NCBI GenBank assembly: GCA_015146655.1
Contig: VKHL01000214.1
Coordinates: 1-38,962, forward strand
Length of the DNA: 38,962 nucleotides
Direction of reading: 5' to 3'
Origin: Ochromonas danica
Lineage: Eukaryota; Sar; Chrysophyceae; Chromulinales; Chromulinaceae
Below are positions 27,980-37,187 of this stretch, piece after piece. A program made the translations under genes and the position numbers. Position 1 is the first letter of the stretch, and each line of letters begins with the position of its first letter. Below the pieces are notes generated by a model. That model ran no database searches and was not told the origin of the DNA. It was given only the letters and a program-made list of their open reading frames with translations.

Positions 27980-29410
27980 TTAGAATAGGCATGTTAGGGT
28001 AGTACTTGCTATTCTTCGTAAAAAAATATTCGGTGAAATCCCTAATACAAATACAAAAATAAGTAATGAAAATAAAATAGTAGTCTCTCTAATAGTTATA
28101 TCAAGGAATAACTGTGTATATGTTTGTTTAATATTACCGAAAGTAACCCTGTTATATAACCATAAAGAATAGGCTCCCGATAAAATAACACCAGTAGCAC
28201 TTAAAACAGCAGCTAAAGTATTTTCTTTATAGATTCCTAATAATAATAGGAATTCTCCAATAAAACTACTGGTTCCTGGTAGAGCAATATTCGCCATTGT
28301 AAATACTAGAAAAAATCCAGAAAAAACAGGCATAAAATGAACAACCCCTCCATAGTAATGTAAGAAACGTGTATGATATCTGTTATATAGAATACCAATT
28401 AATAAGAACATACCCCCAGAAACAAATCCGTGGCTTATACTTTGAACAATAGAACCTTGTAAACCAGAAACATTAAAACTAAATATACCTAGAACAACAA
28501 GATTCATATGAGCAATAGATGAATATGCAATAATTCTTTTTAAATCTGTTTGTCTTAAAGCACTTAAAGATGCGTAAATAACACCAACAACGCTTAAAAA
28601 ATAAACTAATGGTGAAAAATACACAGATGCATCAAAAAACAGAGTTAAATTATATCTAATAAATCCATAAACTCCTAATTTTAAAAGGATACCTGCAAGT
28701 AACACAGAACCAACTGTTGGCGCTTCTACGTGAGCTTCTGGTAGCCAAATATGAACAGGAAACATAGGAATTTTAGAAGCGAAAGATAAGAAAAATGCGC
28801 TCCACAAAAAAACTTGTTCTGTTAAAGTAAAAGGGTATGATGATAAATATTCAAAATTTAAACTTCCAGTTTGACTGTAGATGTATAAAATTCCAACTAA
28901 AGTTAAAAGTGATCCCCATAAGGTATAAAAGAAAAATAAGTAAACAGCACGAATTTTTCTTTCACGAGAACCCCAAACTCCAATTACAACATACATAGGA
29001 ATTAAAATAGCTTCAAAAAATACGTAAAAAAGAAGTAAATCTTCAATAGTAAAAATTAAAGCTAAAAAAAGACCAATAAGTAATAAATTGATTGAATACT
29101 CTTTAAATTTTTTTTCGTCCCAAATGAATAGAACGCATAAAAAAATTAGTAAACAACTTAAGAAAAGAAAAGCGGTAGATAATCCATCAAGACCAAATGA
29201 ATATGAAAAAATGGATGTAAAAAAAGAAGTAGAAATAAATTCCGAAAAATTTACAGTACTTTTTTCAAAAGTTAGAAATAAATGAGTAGAGCATAATAAT
29301 GCAATACCCGAGGTAGCTAGAGCAATGTTTTGCTGAAGTTTTCTATTTTCTGAAAAGAAAATAGAAAAGATACCTAAAATATAAACTAGAAATATAGATG
29401 TTAACTTCAT
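27980..29410 (-). CDS. nad4: NADH dehydrogenase subunit 4
   Basis: Antiporter-like complex I subunit (NuoM), 476 residues. LLLFYVFFEAILIPMYVVIGVWGSRERK (about 125-152), PMFPVHIWLPEAHVEAPTVGSVLLAGILLKLG and IAYSSIAHMNLV carry the conserved channel Glu, Lys and His positions. Normal length. The gap to nad7 is 33 bases. Confidence 0.98.
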   Translation of the reverse strand: MKLTSIFLVYILGIFSIFFSENRKLQQNIALATSGIALLCSTHLFLTFEKSTVNFSEFISTSFFTSIFSYSFGLDGLSTAFLFLSCLLIFLCVLFIWDEKKFKEYSINLLLIGLFLALIFTIEDLLLFYVFFEAILIPMYVVIGVWGSRERKIRAVYLFFFYTLWGSLLTLVGILYIYSQTGSLNFEYLSSYPFTLTEQVFLWSAFFLSFASKIPMFPVHIWLPEAHVEAPTVGSVLLAGILLKLGVYGFIRYNLTLFFDASVYFSPLVYFLSVVGVIYASLSALRQTDLKRIIAYSSIAHMNLVVLGIFSFNVSGLQGSIVQSISHGFVSGGMFLLIGILYNRYHTRFLHYYGGVVHFMPVFSGFFLVFTMANIALPGTSSFIGEFLLLLGIYKENTLAAVLSATGVILSGAYSLWLYNRVTFGNIKQTYTQLFLDITIRETTILFSLLIFVFVLGISPNIFLRRIASTTLTCLF

Positions 29411-29443
29411 AAATTTCGACTTACAGATTTGATAATAGTTAAA

Positions 29444-30640
29444 TTATCGATCAATTTCACCGAAGACGATATCTTGTGTACCAATAATAGTAACAACGTC
29501 CGCGATCATATGACCTCTTGACATCTCATCAAGAGCTTGTAAATGCCCAAAACCTGGTGCTTTAATTTTACATCTAAATGGTTTCTCAGTGTTATTAGAA
29601 ATTAAATAAACACCGAATTCACCTTTAGGTGCTTCAATGGCAGTATATGTTTCACCTGCTGGTAAAACAAACCCTTCAGTAAAATATTTAAAATGATGAA
29701 TTAATGCTTCCATTGAATTTTTCATTTCATATCTTGAAGGAGGGGTTACTTTATAGTTGTCCGATTTAACAGGACCTTCGTTAATTTGTACTAAAGATTG
29801 ATAGATAATTTTTAATGATTGTCTCATTTCTTCAACTCTAATTAAATATCTGTCATAACAATCTCCACTACTTCCAACAGGAATACTAAATTCTAGATTC
29901 CCGTAAGTTTCATATGGTTGAGTTTTTCTAAGATCCCATGGAATACCAGAACCTCTTAGCATAACACCACTGAAACCCCAATCAATTGCGCGTTGAGCTG
30001 AAACAACTCCAATATCAACAAGACGCTCTTTCCAGATACGGTTACCTGTTAACATTTCCTCGATTTCATCTAAACGTAAATTAAATTGTTCTACAAATAA
30101 ATAAATATCATCTAATAAACCTAAAGGAAGATCTGATGCAACACCTCCTGGTCTGAAATATGCTGCGTGCATTCTCGCCCCAGAAACTCTTTCATAGAAC
30201 TCCATTAATTTTTCTCTCTCTTCGAAAGCCCATAAAAATGGTGTCATAGCTCCAACGTCCATCGCATGACATCCAACAGCTAAAAGATGATTTAAAATTC
30301 TAGTAATCTCGCTAAAAATTACTCTAATTACCTTGGCTCTTTCAGGAACTGAAATACCACCAATTTTTTCGACAGCTAAACAATAAGCATGTTCTTGACA
30401 CATCATCGATACATAATCTAAACGGTCAAAATAAGGCATTGCTTGTAAATAATTTTTATATTCAATTAATTTTTCAGTACCTCTGTGAAGTAATCCAATA
30501 TGAGCATCTGCTCTTTTAACAACTTCTCCATCTAACTCAAGAATTAGTCTTAAAACTCCATGAGCTGCAGGATGCTGAGGACCAAAATTAATTGTAAAAT
30601 TTTTTAATTCTGTATTAAGTTCGTTTTTTTTTAATAACAT
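29444..30640 (-). CDS. nad7: NADH dehydrogenase subunit 7 (49-kDa)
   Basis: Peripheral-arm complex I subunit (NuoD) that shapes the quinone site with nad9 and nad1. The 398 residues contain [15 protein letters not shown] (about 18-32), [26 protein letters not shown] and the end [18 protein letters not shown]. Lacks hydrogenase metal ligands, as is normal for this family. nad9 precedes it by 36 bases. Confidence 0.98.
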   Translation of the reverse strand: MLLKKNELNTELKNFTINFGPQHPAAHGVLRLILELDGEVVKRADAHIGLLHRGTEKLIEYKNYLQAMPYFDRLDYVSMMCQEHAYCLAVEKIGGISVPERAKVIRVIFSEITRILNHLLAVGCHAMDVGAMTPFLWAFEEREKLMEFYERVSGARMHAAYFRPGGVASDLPLGLLDDIYLFVEQFNLRLDEIEEMLTGNRIWKERLVDIGVVSAQRAIDWGFSGVMLRGSGIPWDLRKTQPYETYGNLEFSIPVGSSGDCYDRYLIRVEEMRQSLKIIYQSLVQINEGPVKSDNYKVTPPSRYEMKNSMEALIHHFKYFTEGFVLPAGETYTAIEAPKGEFGVYLISNNTEKPFRCKIKAPGFGHLQALDEMSRGHMIADVVTIIGTQDIVFGEIDR

Positions 30641-30676
30641 AATTTTTTTTTAAGATTTTGCTTGAACAATATAGTT

Positions 30677-31240
30677 TTACCAAGCAGTATCATATGAAAA
30701 TGATCGAAACTCTTGAGATAATTCAAGACTTTCCACCGAGACTCTTTTTTTAATAGAGTCATATTTAACTTCAACGTATCCAGTAAGAGGAAAATCTTTT
30801 CTTAAAGGATAACCTTCAAAACCATAATCGGTTAGGATTCTTCTTAAGTCTGGATGATTTTGGAAATAAATTCCAAACATATCCCAAACTTCTCTCTCCC
30901 ACCAATTTGCGTTAACAAAGAATGGAATTGAACTTTGAACAGCAGTAGTCTCATTTAAGAAGACTTTCACTCTTAAACGCGAGTTAAACTTTACACTTAA
31001 CAAGTCATAAATCACGGCAAATCTATGAGTTGTATGTAACAAGTCAACACCAGAAATACAAGACAATAAGTTGTATTGATAGTTGATATGATTTTTTAAA
31101 ACATTTAAACCTAATAATAAATTTGTATGACTTAATACAATACTAGCTTCATCTTTAATATTTTGTGAAACAATTACAGGTAAAACATTCTGAACATTAA
31201 ATAAAAATTGATAAGTATCTTTTCGATTAATAGATTTCAT
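30677..31240 (-). CDS. nad9: NADH dehydrogenase subunit 9 (30-kDa)
   Basis: Peripheral-arm complex I subunit (NuoC), 187 residues. The family signature WEREVWDMFGIYFQNHPDLRR with ILTDYGFEGYPLRKDFPLTGY is at about 113-155. The order nad2-nad9-nad7 on one strand places two quinone-module genes together. Confidence 0.97.
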   Translation of the reverse strand: MKSINRKDTYQFLFNVQNVLPVIVSQNIKDEASIVLSHTNLLLGLNVLKNHINYQYNLLSCISGVDLLHTTHRFAVIYDLLSVKFNSRLRVKVFLNETTAVQSSIPFFVNANWWEREVWDMFGIYFQNHPDLRRILTDYGFEGYPLRKDFPLTGYVEVKYDSIKKRVSVESLELSQEFRSFSYDTAW

Positions 31241-31249
31241 AAGACATTA

Positions 31250-32776
31250 TTAATAAATAAAACCTCCAAATGAAGCGTATTGAGACAACAACAAGAAGAA
31301 GCTAGGACTGTAAAAAAGTAAAAGTAATACAGAAAGTAAAATTGGGATTACAAAATTAGTAAAATCTGATCCAGACTCTACAAAAATAGTTTTAAAGCTT
31401 TGACTTGAATTTTCTTTTTTAGGTTCAAAAAAAGCAACCTTTAAAACTCTAATATAGTAATATACTGAAACAGCACTTATTAAAACAAGAATAACCGCAA
31501 AATAGATATAATCTAAATTAACTAAGTTATAAATAATAAGCATTTTAGACAAGAATCCACTTAATGGTGGAATACCCGCAATTGAAAAGAAAATTATTAC
31601 TAAAGAAAAAGCCCAAACAATATTATCTTTAAATAAATTGGTAATTGTAGAAGTGTACAATGAGGTTAGTTCTTTGTTATAGTAATAATTAGATCTTGTA
31701 GAATATGAATGAAATAAGGCAAAGTGTAGCCATAATAGAATTGAAGTTATGATATAAATTCCTAAGAAAAAGAATGCATAAGAATAACCCTCAACACTAA
31801 TTAGACCGATACTCGCAACTAAAAAACCAGTTTGCGCAACTGAACTAAACACAATTAGACGCTTTAATCTTTTTTGAGCTAAAGCGTAAAGAGTTCCTAC
31901 TAGAACTGATAAAGCCCCAATAGAAATAAGAACAGTTGATAGAAAACTAGTAAGCGAGCTGATACTATTTAACCATTTCATAAAAAAAAAGAACAATGGA
32001 ATTTTAGGAACAATTGAAAAGACAATAGTTGAACTTAAAGGAGCACCATCATAAACATCTGGAGACCAGAAATGAAAAGGAGCACAAGCAATTTTAAACA
32101 ATAAAGTACAAGTAATAAAAGTAACGCTTACAAGTACAATATAATGTAAATTTTCATTATAGCTTGATAAATCAAACGCTAATAAAGATTGAAGATTGTT
32201 TAAACTGATAGTACCTAAACCTCCGTAAAGAAACGATACACCTAAAAGATAAAATCCTGATATAAAAGCTCCACTAATAAAATATTTAATACCACCTTCA
32301 ACAGAAAAAATTGAATTTCTGTTAAAAGCCGCTAGTACATAAAAACACAGTGCTTGCATCTCCATTAATAGATAAAAAAGCAACAGATCAGAACAGCTAA
32401 TCATTAAGCTAAGTGAAAGAACAGATAATGAAAAGATAAAATAGAATTCAGTAAAGTTTAATTTTTGTAAAGTATACGCTTTATTAACCACAACAAGAGC
32501 AAAGATTGTAGATAAACAAAATACTTGCTTAACAAGCCTTATTGTTGAATCGTTAGATAAGGTATTTGTTCCCAGAAAGCCTTCTATTCTTAAATCATTT
32601 TGAAAAATGATAAATAAGATTAACATAAAAGCTGTTTGAGCAAAAACTTCTTTATCAATGATTGGAAAATTTTGTTTTAAATCGTTAATAAATTTGGTAT
32701 TTAAAACGACTTGAATTAATATACCTAGAGAAAAAAATATTTCTGGCAGAAAAGATTTAAATATTAGAGTATCCAT
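31250..32776 (-). CDS. nad2: NADH dehydrogenase subunit 2
   Basis: Antiporter-like complex I subunit (NuoN), 508 residues. SCSDLLLFYLLMEMQALCFYVLAAF holds the conserved first-channel Glu. APFHFWSPDVYDGAPLSSTIVFSIVPK and VFSSVAQTGFL follow, then SIAGIPPLSGFLSKML. Only three bases separate it from rps3. Confidence 0.97.
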   Translation of the reverse strand: MDTLIFKSFLPEIFFSLGILIQVVLNTKFINDLKQNFPIIDKEVFAQTAFMLILFIIFQNDLRIEGFLGTNTLSNDSTIRLVKQVFCLSTIFALVVVNKAYTLQKLNFTEFYFIFSLSVLSLSLMISCSDLLLFYLLMEMQALCFYVLAAFNRNSIFSVEGGIKYFISGAFISGFYLLGVSFLYGGLGTISLNNLQSLLAFDLSSYNENLHYIVLVSVTFITCTLLFKIACAPFHFWSPDVYDGAPLSSTIVFSIVPKIPLFFFFMKWLNSISSLTSFLSTVLISIGALSVLVGTLYALAQKRLKRLIVFSSVAQTGFLVASIGLISVEGYSYAFFFLGIYIITSILLWLHFALFHSYSTRSNYYYNKELTSLYTSTITNLFKDNIVWAFSLVIIFFSIAGIPPLSGFLSKMLIIYNLVNLDYIYFAVILVLISAVSVYYYIRVLKVAFFEPKKENSSQSFKTIFVESGSDFTNFVIPILLSVLLLLFYSPSFFLLLSQYASFGGFIY

Positions 32777-32779
32777 ACG

Positions 32780-33604
32780 TTATTTTTTATAGTTAATATA
32801 TAATTTTAGACCAAAAGCACCATATAAAGTATAAACATGCATTTGACTAGATGATAAATCTGCATCTTTACTGGTTAAATTTAGAGTTCCACGTTCGATT
32901 TTGGCCACACTTGAACGAGGTTTTGACAGTAAGCGTCCACTAATAACTAGTTTTAAACCTCTAATTTGATTTGGATATTTTCTAATTAAGTGATCAAATA
33001 AACAAGAAACAAACAGAATAAATTTGCTATGTTTTCTTTTATTTAAATACTTAAAAAGCGCACCAAATAGAAGTAATAACGCTTTTGCATTCAGTTGTTT
33101 GTGAATAACAAGATTTGTTACCTTAATGAAGTCTAACCACAAATTGTGATTACGAACAAATAAACCATGTTTATAGTGTTTATAAAAAGAGTAGTCAGTT
33201 CGTAGTGTAGAAGTGCTTAGATTTCTGTTTAAACATGAAACGTTAACTAACACTTCATTTTCTTTAAAAAAGGTATGATTTTTTAAAAAAGATAAAAATT
33301 TGGGTTGAAATTTAAATTGTTTAAAATTTTTGTCATGAGAAACCAGTCTTTTTCTATAGAATAAAAGAAGTTTTGTTCTATAGAAAGCAGGAAGGTTTAA
33401 TATAAATTGATTTTGGTTTTTTAATAGTTCAGGCTCATTTAAAAGGAGTCCTTTATTAAAGAATAAGGAATTTCCATTTAGACCCAAGAGATAGTTATCC
33501 AAGAATTGACGTTTTGTCGATCTTGATAAGTCACTACTCGAGTAATGATTTAAAGAACTATTTTTTATTTTTCTTTGTTTTCTTTGTGGTTTCTTTTTTA
33601 ACAT
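32780..33604 (-). CDS. rps3: Ribosomal protein S3 (divergent)
   Basis: uS3 of the small-subunit head, near the mRNA entry. The C-terminal domain is recognisable. IRGLKLVISGRLLSKPRSSVAKIERG matches GI-I--SGRLGGAEIAR-E, and YTLYGAFGLKLYI matches T-YG-IGVKVWI. The N-terminal KH part is replaced by a basic divergent region. The start at 33604 (MLKKKPQ) is preferred, giving a 47-base overlap with rps19; an in-frame ATG at 33643 would add 13 residues and overlap 86 bases. Order rpl2-rps19-rps3 keeps the bacterial S10 operon, minus L22. Confidence 0.88.
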   Translation of the reverse strand: MLKKKPQRKQRKIKNSSLNHYSSSDLSRSTKRQFLDNYLLGLNGNSLFFNKGLLLNEPELLKNQNQFILNLPAFYRTKLLLFYRKRLVSHDKNFKQFKFQPKFLSFLKNHTFFKENEVLVNVSCLNRNLSTSTLRTDYSFYKHYKHGLFVRNHNLWLDFIKVTNLVIHKQLNAKALLLLFGALFKYLNKRKHSKFILFVSCLFDHLIRKYPNQIRGLKLVISGRLLSKPRSSVAKIERGTLNLTSKDADLSSSQMHVYTLYGAFGLKLYINYKK

Positions 33605-33809
33605 GTTTTCTAGTTTGAATAAACTCACCAAGCTTATGTCCAATTTTTAATTCGTCTATTTTTAGTTTTAAAAATTTAATACCATTATAAACGTAATATG
33701 TAGATCCAATCAACCCTTCTTCAAGAGTTAAGTCTCTATCCCAAACTTTACGTTTAAGTTGCTGTGGTGAAAAAACAGTATGTTTTAATTTCCATTTTGA
33801 TCTTGACAT
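33558..33809 (-). CDS. rps19: Ribosomal protein S19
   Basis: uS19 of the small-subunit head, partner of S13. The 83 residues show MSRSKWK at the start. YVYNGIKFLKLKIDELKIGHKLGEFIQTRK lies in the centre, matching the family's V-NG--F-PV-I---M-GHKLGEF--TR. The Lys-rich tail overlaps the rps3 start. Confidence 0.95.
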   Translation of the reverse strand: MSRSKWKLKHTVFSPQQLKRKVWDRDLTLEEGLIGSTYYVYNGIKFLKLKIDELKIGHKLGEFIQTRKHVKKETTKKTKKNKK

Positions 33810-33812
33810 AAG

Positions 33813-34610
33813 TTATTTTTTTCGTGAGCGCCTTTTTAAGTAGAATTTACTTTTTGTAGGCAAACCCCAAGGAGTTACTGAAGGACGACCCCCATTTGTA
33901 CGACCCCCGTGAGGATGATCTACAGGATTCATAGCAATACCTCTTGTAATCGGGCGGCGACCTAAGTTTCTATTAGTACCAGCCTTACCTAAAGTAACTA
34001 GATTACTTTTTTCATTGCTAACTGCACCAAGAGTTGCATATCTAGAACAAGGAACCTCAATTACTTGACTTGACGGTAATTTAACCCTACAAGTGGTCGG
34101 AGTTGTTTTAATAATTTGACCTACAGTACCAGCAGACTTAATGTAAGAAATTTTGGTACCTAAGAAGTTACCCAGATTGTTAATTAAAGAACCTGTTGGT
34201 AGGCTTCTTAATTGCATTCTGTAGCCTAGCCTATATCTAGGTAATTTTCTTTTTGTTTGTATCAAACAGCCTGGAGTCACTGAAGATACAGAAATGTAAT
34301 TTTTAAACTTTTTCGAAATAAGATCAAATACAACTGAAGAAAATGAAGTTTTATTTGGATCATAAGCAGAAAAAAGTGTTAAATATAAACCAGCGTTGTT
34401 TAATTGTTCAACAGGACGGTAAAGTTTTTTCGCTCCTCTTTGACGATGCCAGGCACTAATGTTTCCAGAAGGCTGACTTCTACCAAAAGAAGAATTTTTT
34501 TTAACTAAGAGACTATTTAAAAAGCTAGTATCTTTAGCTAATAACGACTTGGACAAACTTACTTTGTGTCGACTAGAGTTATTAAAAGGTTTACTTTTTA
34601 GTAGTTTCAT
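33813..34610 (-). CDS. rpl2: Ribosomal protein L2
   Basis: uL2 of the large subunit, close to the peptidyl-transferase centre. The 265 residues end with RRPITRGIAMNPVDHPHGGR TNGGRPSVTPWG, which includes the conserved His of GGR-x-GG. The N-terminal third is diverged (FGRSQPSGNISAWHRQRGAKKLYR). It is the first gene of the minus block; its ATG is only 12 bases from trnE on the other strand. Confidence 0.96.
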   Translation of the reverse strand: MKLLKSKPFNNSSRHKVSLSKSLLAKDTSFLNSLLVKKNSSFGRSQPSGNISAWHRQRGAKKLYRPVEQLNNAGLYLTLFSAYDPNKTSFSSVVFDLISKKFKNYISVSSVTPGCLIQTKRKLPRYRLGYRMQLRSLPTGSLINNLGNFLGTKISYIKSAGTVGQIIKTTPTTCRVKLPSSQVIEVPCSRYATLGAVSNEKSNLVTLGKAGTNRNLGRRPITRGIAMNPVDHPHGGRTNGGRPSVTPWGLPTKSKFYLKRRSRKK

Positions 34611-34622
34611 TGATTTTTTTCA
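34611..34622. promoter_or_regulatory. Divergent junction of the two strand blocks
   Basis: Twelve bases separate the start of rpl2 (minus) from trnE (plus). All genes to the left, down to 19121, read leftward; all genes to the right read rightward. Promoters for both blocks should lie here or nearby, the rpl2 one possibly inside trnE or the non-coding region beyond it. No promoter consensus could be recognised. Confidence 0.4.
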
Positions 34623-34694
34623 ATCCCCTTCGTCTAACGGTCAGGACGCTTCCCTTTCACGGAAGAAATATGAGTTCGATTCTCATAGGGGATA
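34623..34694 (+). tRNA. trnE: tRNA-Glu (UUC)
   Basis: Acceptor ATCCCCT/AGGGGAT, anticodon stem CTTCC/GGAAG with loop CTTTCAC (TTC), T-stem ATGAG/CTCAT. First gene of the plus block. Confidence 0.92.
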
Positions 34695-35210
34695 TACACA
34701 TAAAGTATTACCGTATTGGTACCAAGAAAGGTAGAATTGTCTATACCCGACCAAAAGGACTATTTTAAAACGTCTTCAAAAGTATCAATGCCATTTATAC
34801 GAATCTAATAATATTTGCGAAATAATATATATTATTACACACGTATAAGTTGATGTGCATAAACTATAAAAAATAATTTATATAACAGGTATTCCACGCG
34901 CACGCGGCGAAACACCAAATGGTTTATAATTAAACTTAACAACAAAAACGGCTAAAAAAAGCAGAAAAGTTGTCAAGCCCTAATTTTATTGGTTAGAATG
35001 GAATATTCACACAAATTTAGACAAATATGAGACACTAAGTGTCGATAAAGTCTACTTTAACCATAAAAATCAATATCTAGCAAAAACGAGGTTCAAGTCC
35101 AATCTTTAAAAGGAAACGTAAGCTGTAATAGGGCCTTATTTTCCTAATATGTCTGCCAACAAACACTACTATTGGGGGTCGAACTTTAATAGGGCTCCCG
35201 CAAGCTAAAA

Positions 35211-35424
35211 CAGACAATTTTCGTTTTACTTGTACGGAGGTCTTGGGGGCGAAGCCCTTCTATATATACTATATACTATATATGTTATGTATAGTTATAG
35301 TTATGTCTTGTTATAATTATTACGTAATTGTGTCTTAGATTGATCTATGATGTTGTTCTTAGACTCTCTTAGTCTAGGCTATCCGTTTAGTCTAGGGTAA
35401 GGGGGTCTAAGAACGTCTAAGAAC
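35211..35424 (+). repeat. Diverged direct repeat, unit 1, with terminal hairpin
   Basis: It shares ACTTGTACGGAGGTCTTG, a GGGCGAAGCCC mini-hairpin and a CTATATATACTATATACTAT block with unit 2. Its 3' end folds: GTTCTTAGAC (35355-35364) pairs with GTCTAAGAAC (35405-35414). The loop has two copies of TTAGTCTAGG. GTCTAAGAAC is repeated once more at 35415-35424. Confidence 0.8.
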
Positions 35425-35433
35425 ACCCAAAAA

Positions 35434-35617
35434 CAGGCAATTTCGATTTTACTTGTACGGAGGTCTTGAGGGCGAAGCCCTTCTATATATACTATATACT
35501 ATATATGTTATATATGTAGTTATAGGTATGTCTTGTTGCTTGGCTCTGTGAAGTTGTTATTAGATTTTCGTAGTCTAGGCTATGGGGATAGTCTAGGGTA
35601 GGGAAATCTAATAACAA
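35434..35617 (+). repeat. Diverged direct repeat, unit 2, with terminal hairpin
   Basis: Same order of parts as unit 1. Its hairpin is a perfect 14-pair stem, TTGTTATTAGATTT (35554-35567) with AAATCTAATAACAA (35604-35617). Relative to unit 1, two stem positions differ and both partners have changed with them (C-G to A-T and C-G to T-A). The loop again carries two TAGTCTAGG copies. Confidence 0.8.
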
Positions 35618-35828
35618 CGAGCAGATAGTTTCTGTTTTATTTCTAGTGAAGAGGCAGAAGTCGAGTGCCCCGTATGTTTTATTCGGTTTTTTCTTTTTTA
35701 GTTTTATTTTGGCGTTTCACAACGCCTTGTTACCCTCATCCAGTCAAAACTTAATTTAATGATAACAAAGTGACCTTGAGTATTGATCCTGGATATTCGT
35801 TTTATATTGGGTTAAGTGAGATTTAGAA

Positions 35829-35910
35829 ATCGAAGTGGTGAAATTGGTATACACGTTAGGTTTAGGTTCTAATCGAGAACTCGGTAGGGGTTCAAGTCCC
35901 CTCTTCGATA
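35829..35910 (+). tRNA. trnL: tRNA-Leu (UAG)
   Basis: Class II tRNA with acceptor ATCGAAG/CTTCGAT, D-loop TTGGTAT, anticodon loop GTTTAGG (TAG), a short variable arm and T-loop TTCAAGT. Confidence 0.9.
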
Positions 35911-35962
35911 TGTTTTATTTTTTTCTTTTTATTTTATTTTTCTTTTTTGACTTTTTTTAAAC

Positions 35963-36034
35963 GAACATGTAGCTCAGTGGTAGAGCACTGGACTTTTAAT
36001 CCATTGGCCTTGGGTTCAATCCCCAATATGTTCA
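35963..36034 (+). tRNA. trnK: tRNA-Lys (UUU)
   Basis: Acceptor GAACATG/TATGTTC, anticodon stem CTGGA/TCCAT with loop CTTTTAA (TTT), T-stem TTGGG/CCCAA. Confidence 0.92.
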
Positions 36035-36063
36035 CTTTACTTTGGACTTACTTTTTAACTTGT

Positions 36064-36137
36064 GCACTTTTAGCTCAATTGGCTAGAGCAGTGACCTTCT
36101 AAGTCACCGGTTAAAGGTTCGATTCCTTTAAAGTGTA
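36064..36137 (+). tRNA. trnR: tRNA-Arg (UCU)
   Basis: Acceptor GCACTTT/AAAGTGT, anticodon stem GTGAC/GTCAC with loop CTTCTAA (TCT), T-stem AAAGG/CCTTT. Reads AGA/AGG only; CGN codons are used in several genes but lack a clear tRNA here. Confidence 0.92.
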
Positions 36138-36149
36138 TTGTTTGAAATC

Positions 36150-36221
36150 GTCCAAATAGCTCAGTGGTAGAGTAATGGACTGAAAATCCATTTGTCGGTG
36201 GTTCGACCCCACCTTTGGACA
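36150..36221 (+). tRNA. trnF: tRNA-Phe (GAA)
   Basis: Acceptor GTCCAAA/TTTGGAC, anticodon stem ATGGA/TCCAT with loop CTGAAAA (GAA), T-stem GGTGG/CCACC. Confidence 0.92.
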
Positions 36222-36294
36222 CTTAATATTTAAACATTTTTAAAGCTTTTCGGCTTTAAATTACAACAAACATTCCAAAATCCAATTAAAAAAT

Positions 36295-36672
36295 ATGAAA
36301 CAATCTAGTAAAACAGAATTATTGAATAGGTTAAACAATAAACTGTCAGGATTTTGCAAAACAAATTCTTTTTCTTTGATTTATAGTAAAGATGCCGCGA
36401 AATATTTAGAGATTTTATATAAAGAGGGTCGAATTCTTTCGTTTAAACGTGTAGGTAATAAACTTGAAGCTATTGCAAATGTTTATCCAAACTCGTTTAA
36501 AGATAAAGTTCTTTTTGAAAAAACAAAAGATAAACCAGCTTTACGTTATGAAGATGTAGTGAAGATTAAATCATCACTAAAAACTCTTTATTTTCATACA
36601 AATAAGGGTCCTAAAACTTTAGAGCAGGTTAAAAGAGAGCATTTAGGTGGTATTCCTATTTTTTATATCTAG
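36295..36672 (+). CDS. rps8: Ribosomal protein S8
   Basis: uS8 of the small-subunit body. The 125 residues end with FHTNKGPKTLEQVKREHLGG IPIFYI, matching the family's ST-KG--T---AR--G-GGE-L-Y. YLEILYKEGRILSFKRVGN matches the conserved L--EG-I-----. First of the block rps8-rpl6-rps2-rps4, an order shared with oomycete mitochondria. Confidence 0.9.
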   Translation: MKQSSKTELLNRLNNKLSGFCKTNSFSLIYSKDAAKYLEILYKEGRILSFKRVGNKLEAIANVYPNSFKDKVLFEKTKDKPALRYEDVVKIKSSLKTLYFHTNKGPKTLEQVKREHLGGIPIFYI

Positions 36673-36703
36673 TTTAAAAAACTCAGATTAATCAAAAATT
36701 TTT

Positions 36704-37180
36704 ATGTCTACTATCAAAAATACACAAGAAATTCTTTTATATAAAAGCAGTCTGCTATTAAAAACTCAAACAGCAGAGAACGTTTTATACTTTAAAAAAT
36801 TACAAACTCCTTCATCGCTTCTTAAACTTAACACTTCTTCGGATTTTTTAGGTACATTAAAATCTCAGTTGCCTCAAAAATTAAGGGTTACTAAAAAAAA
36901 ATTATTTTTAAAAGGTCTTGGTTACAAAGTGATCTTTGAAAATGGTTTTTTATCGTTTAAACTAAATTTAAGTCATGAATTAAAATTAAAGTTGCCTAGT
37001 TTTATCAAACGAGTTATTATTAATAAAACAAATCTTGTTTTTGAATCTTATGACTCAATCTTGCTGGGTAATTTTGTTGAATCAATTTATAACTTAAAAC
37101 CAAAAAATCCTTATGGAGGTAAAGGCTTTTCTTTAAAATCAAAAGTGGTTCCTTTAAAAGAAGTTAAGAAAAAAAAGTAG
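36704..37180 (+). CDS. rpl6: Ribosomal protein L6
   Basis: uL6 of the large subunit. The 158 residues cover mainly the second domain: LFLKGLGYKVIFENGFLSFKLNLSH and ILLGNFVESIYNLKPKNPYGGKGF, the last matching RPPEPYKGKGI. The C-terminus KEVKKKK is usual. The N-terminal domain is short and divergent. 31 bases after rps8. Confidence 0.9.
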   Translation: MSTIKNTQEILLYKSSLLLKTQTAENVLYFKKLQTPSSLLKLNTSSDFLGTLKSQLPQKLRVTKKKLFLKGLGYKVIFENGFLSFKLNLSHELKLKLPSFIKRVIINKTNLVFESYDSILLGNFVESIYNLKPKNPYGGKGFSLKSKVVPLKEVKKKK

Positions 37181-37187
37181 CTTTATT

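Larger units (their letters stand above)
34695..35828. other. Major non-coding region (candidate control region)
   Basis: The longest gene-free stretch (1.13 kb), just beyond the divergent junction. It holds a 16-base perfect palindrome AATAATATATATTATT (34821-34836), a GACACT/AGTGTC hairpin (35031-35043) and a G+C-richer patch (CGCGCACGCGGCG near 34896). It also holds two diverged copies of a repeat at 35211-35424 and 35434-35617, each ending in a long hairpin. A T-loop-like AGGTTCAAGTCC (near 35090) may be a tRNA remnant. No protein gene is visible. A role in replication or transcription start is inferred from position only. Confidence 0.6.

Noticed and set aside
35080-35115. tRNA at the AGGTTCAAGTCC motif in the non-coding region
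   Set aside because: The T-stem does not pair well and no acceptor or anticodon arm was found around it.
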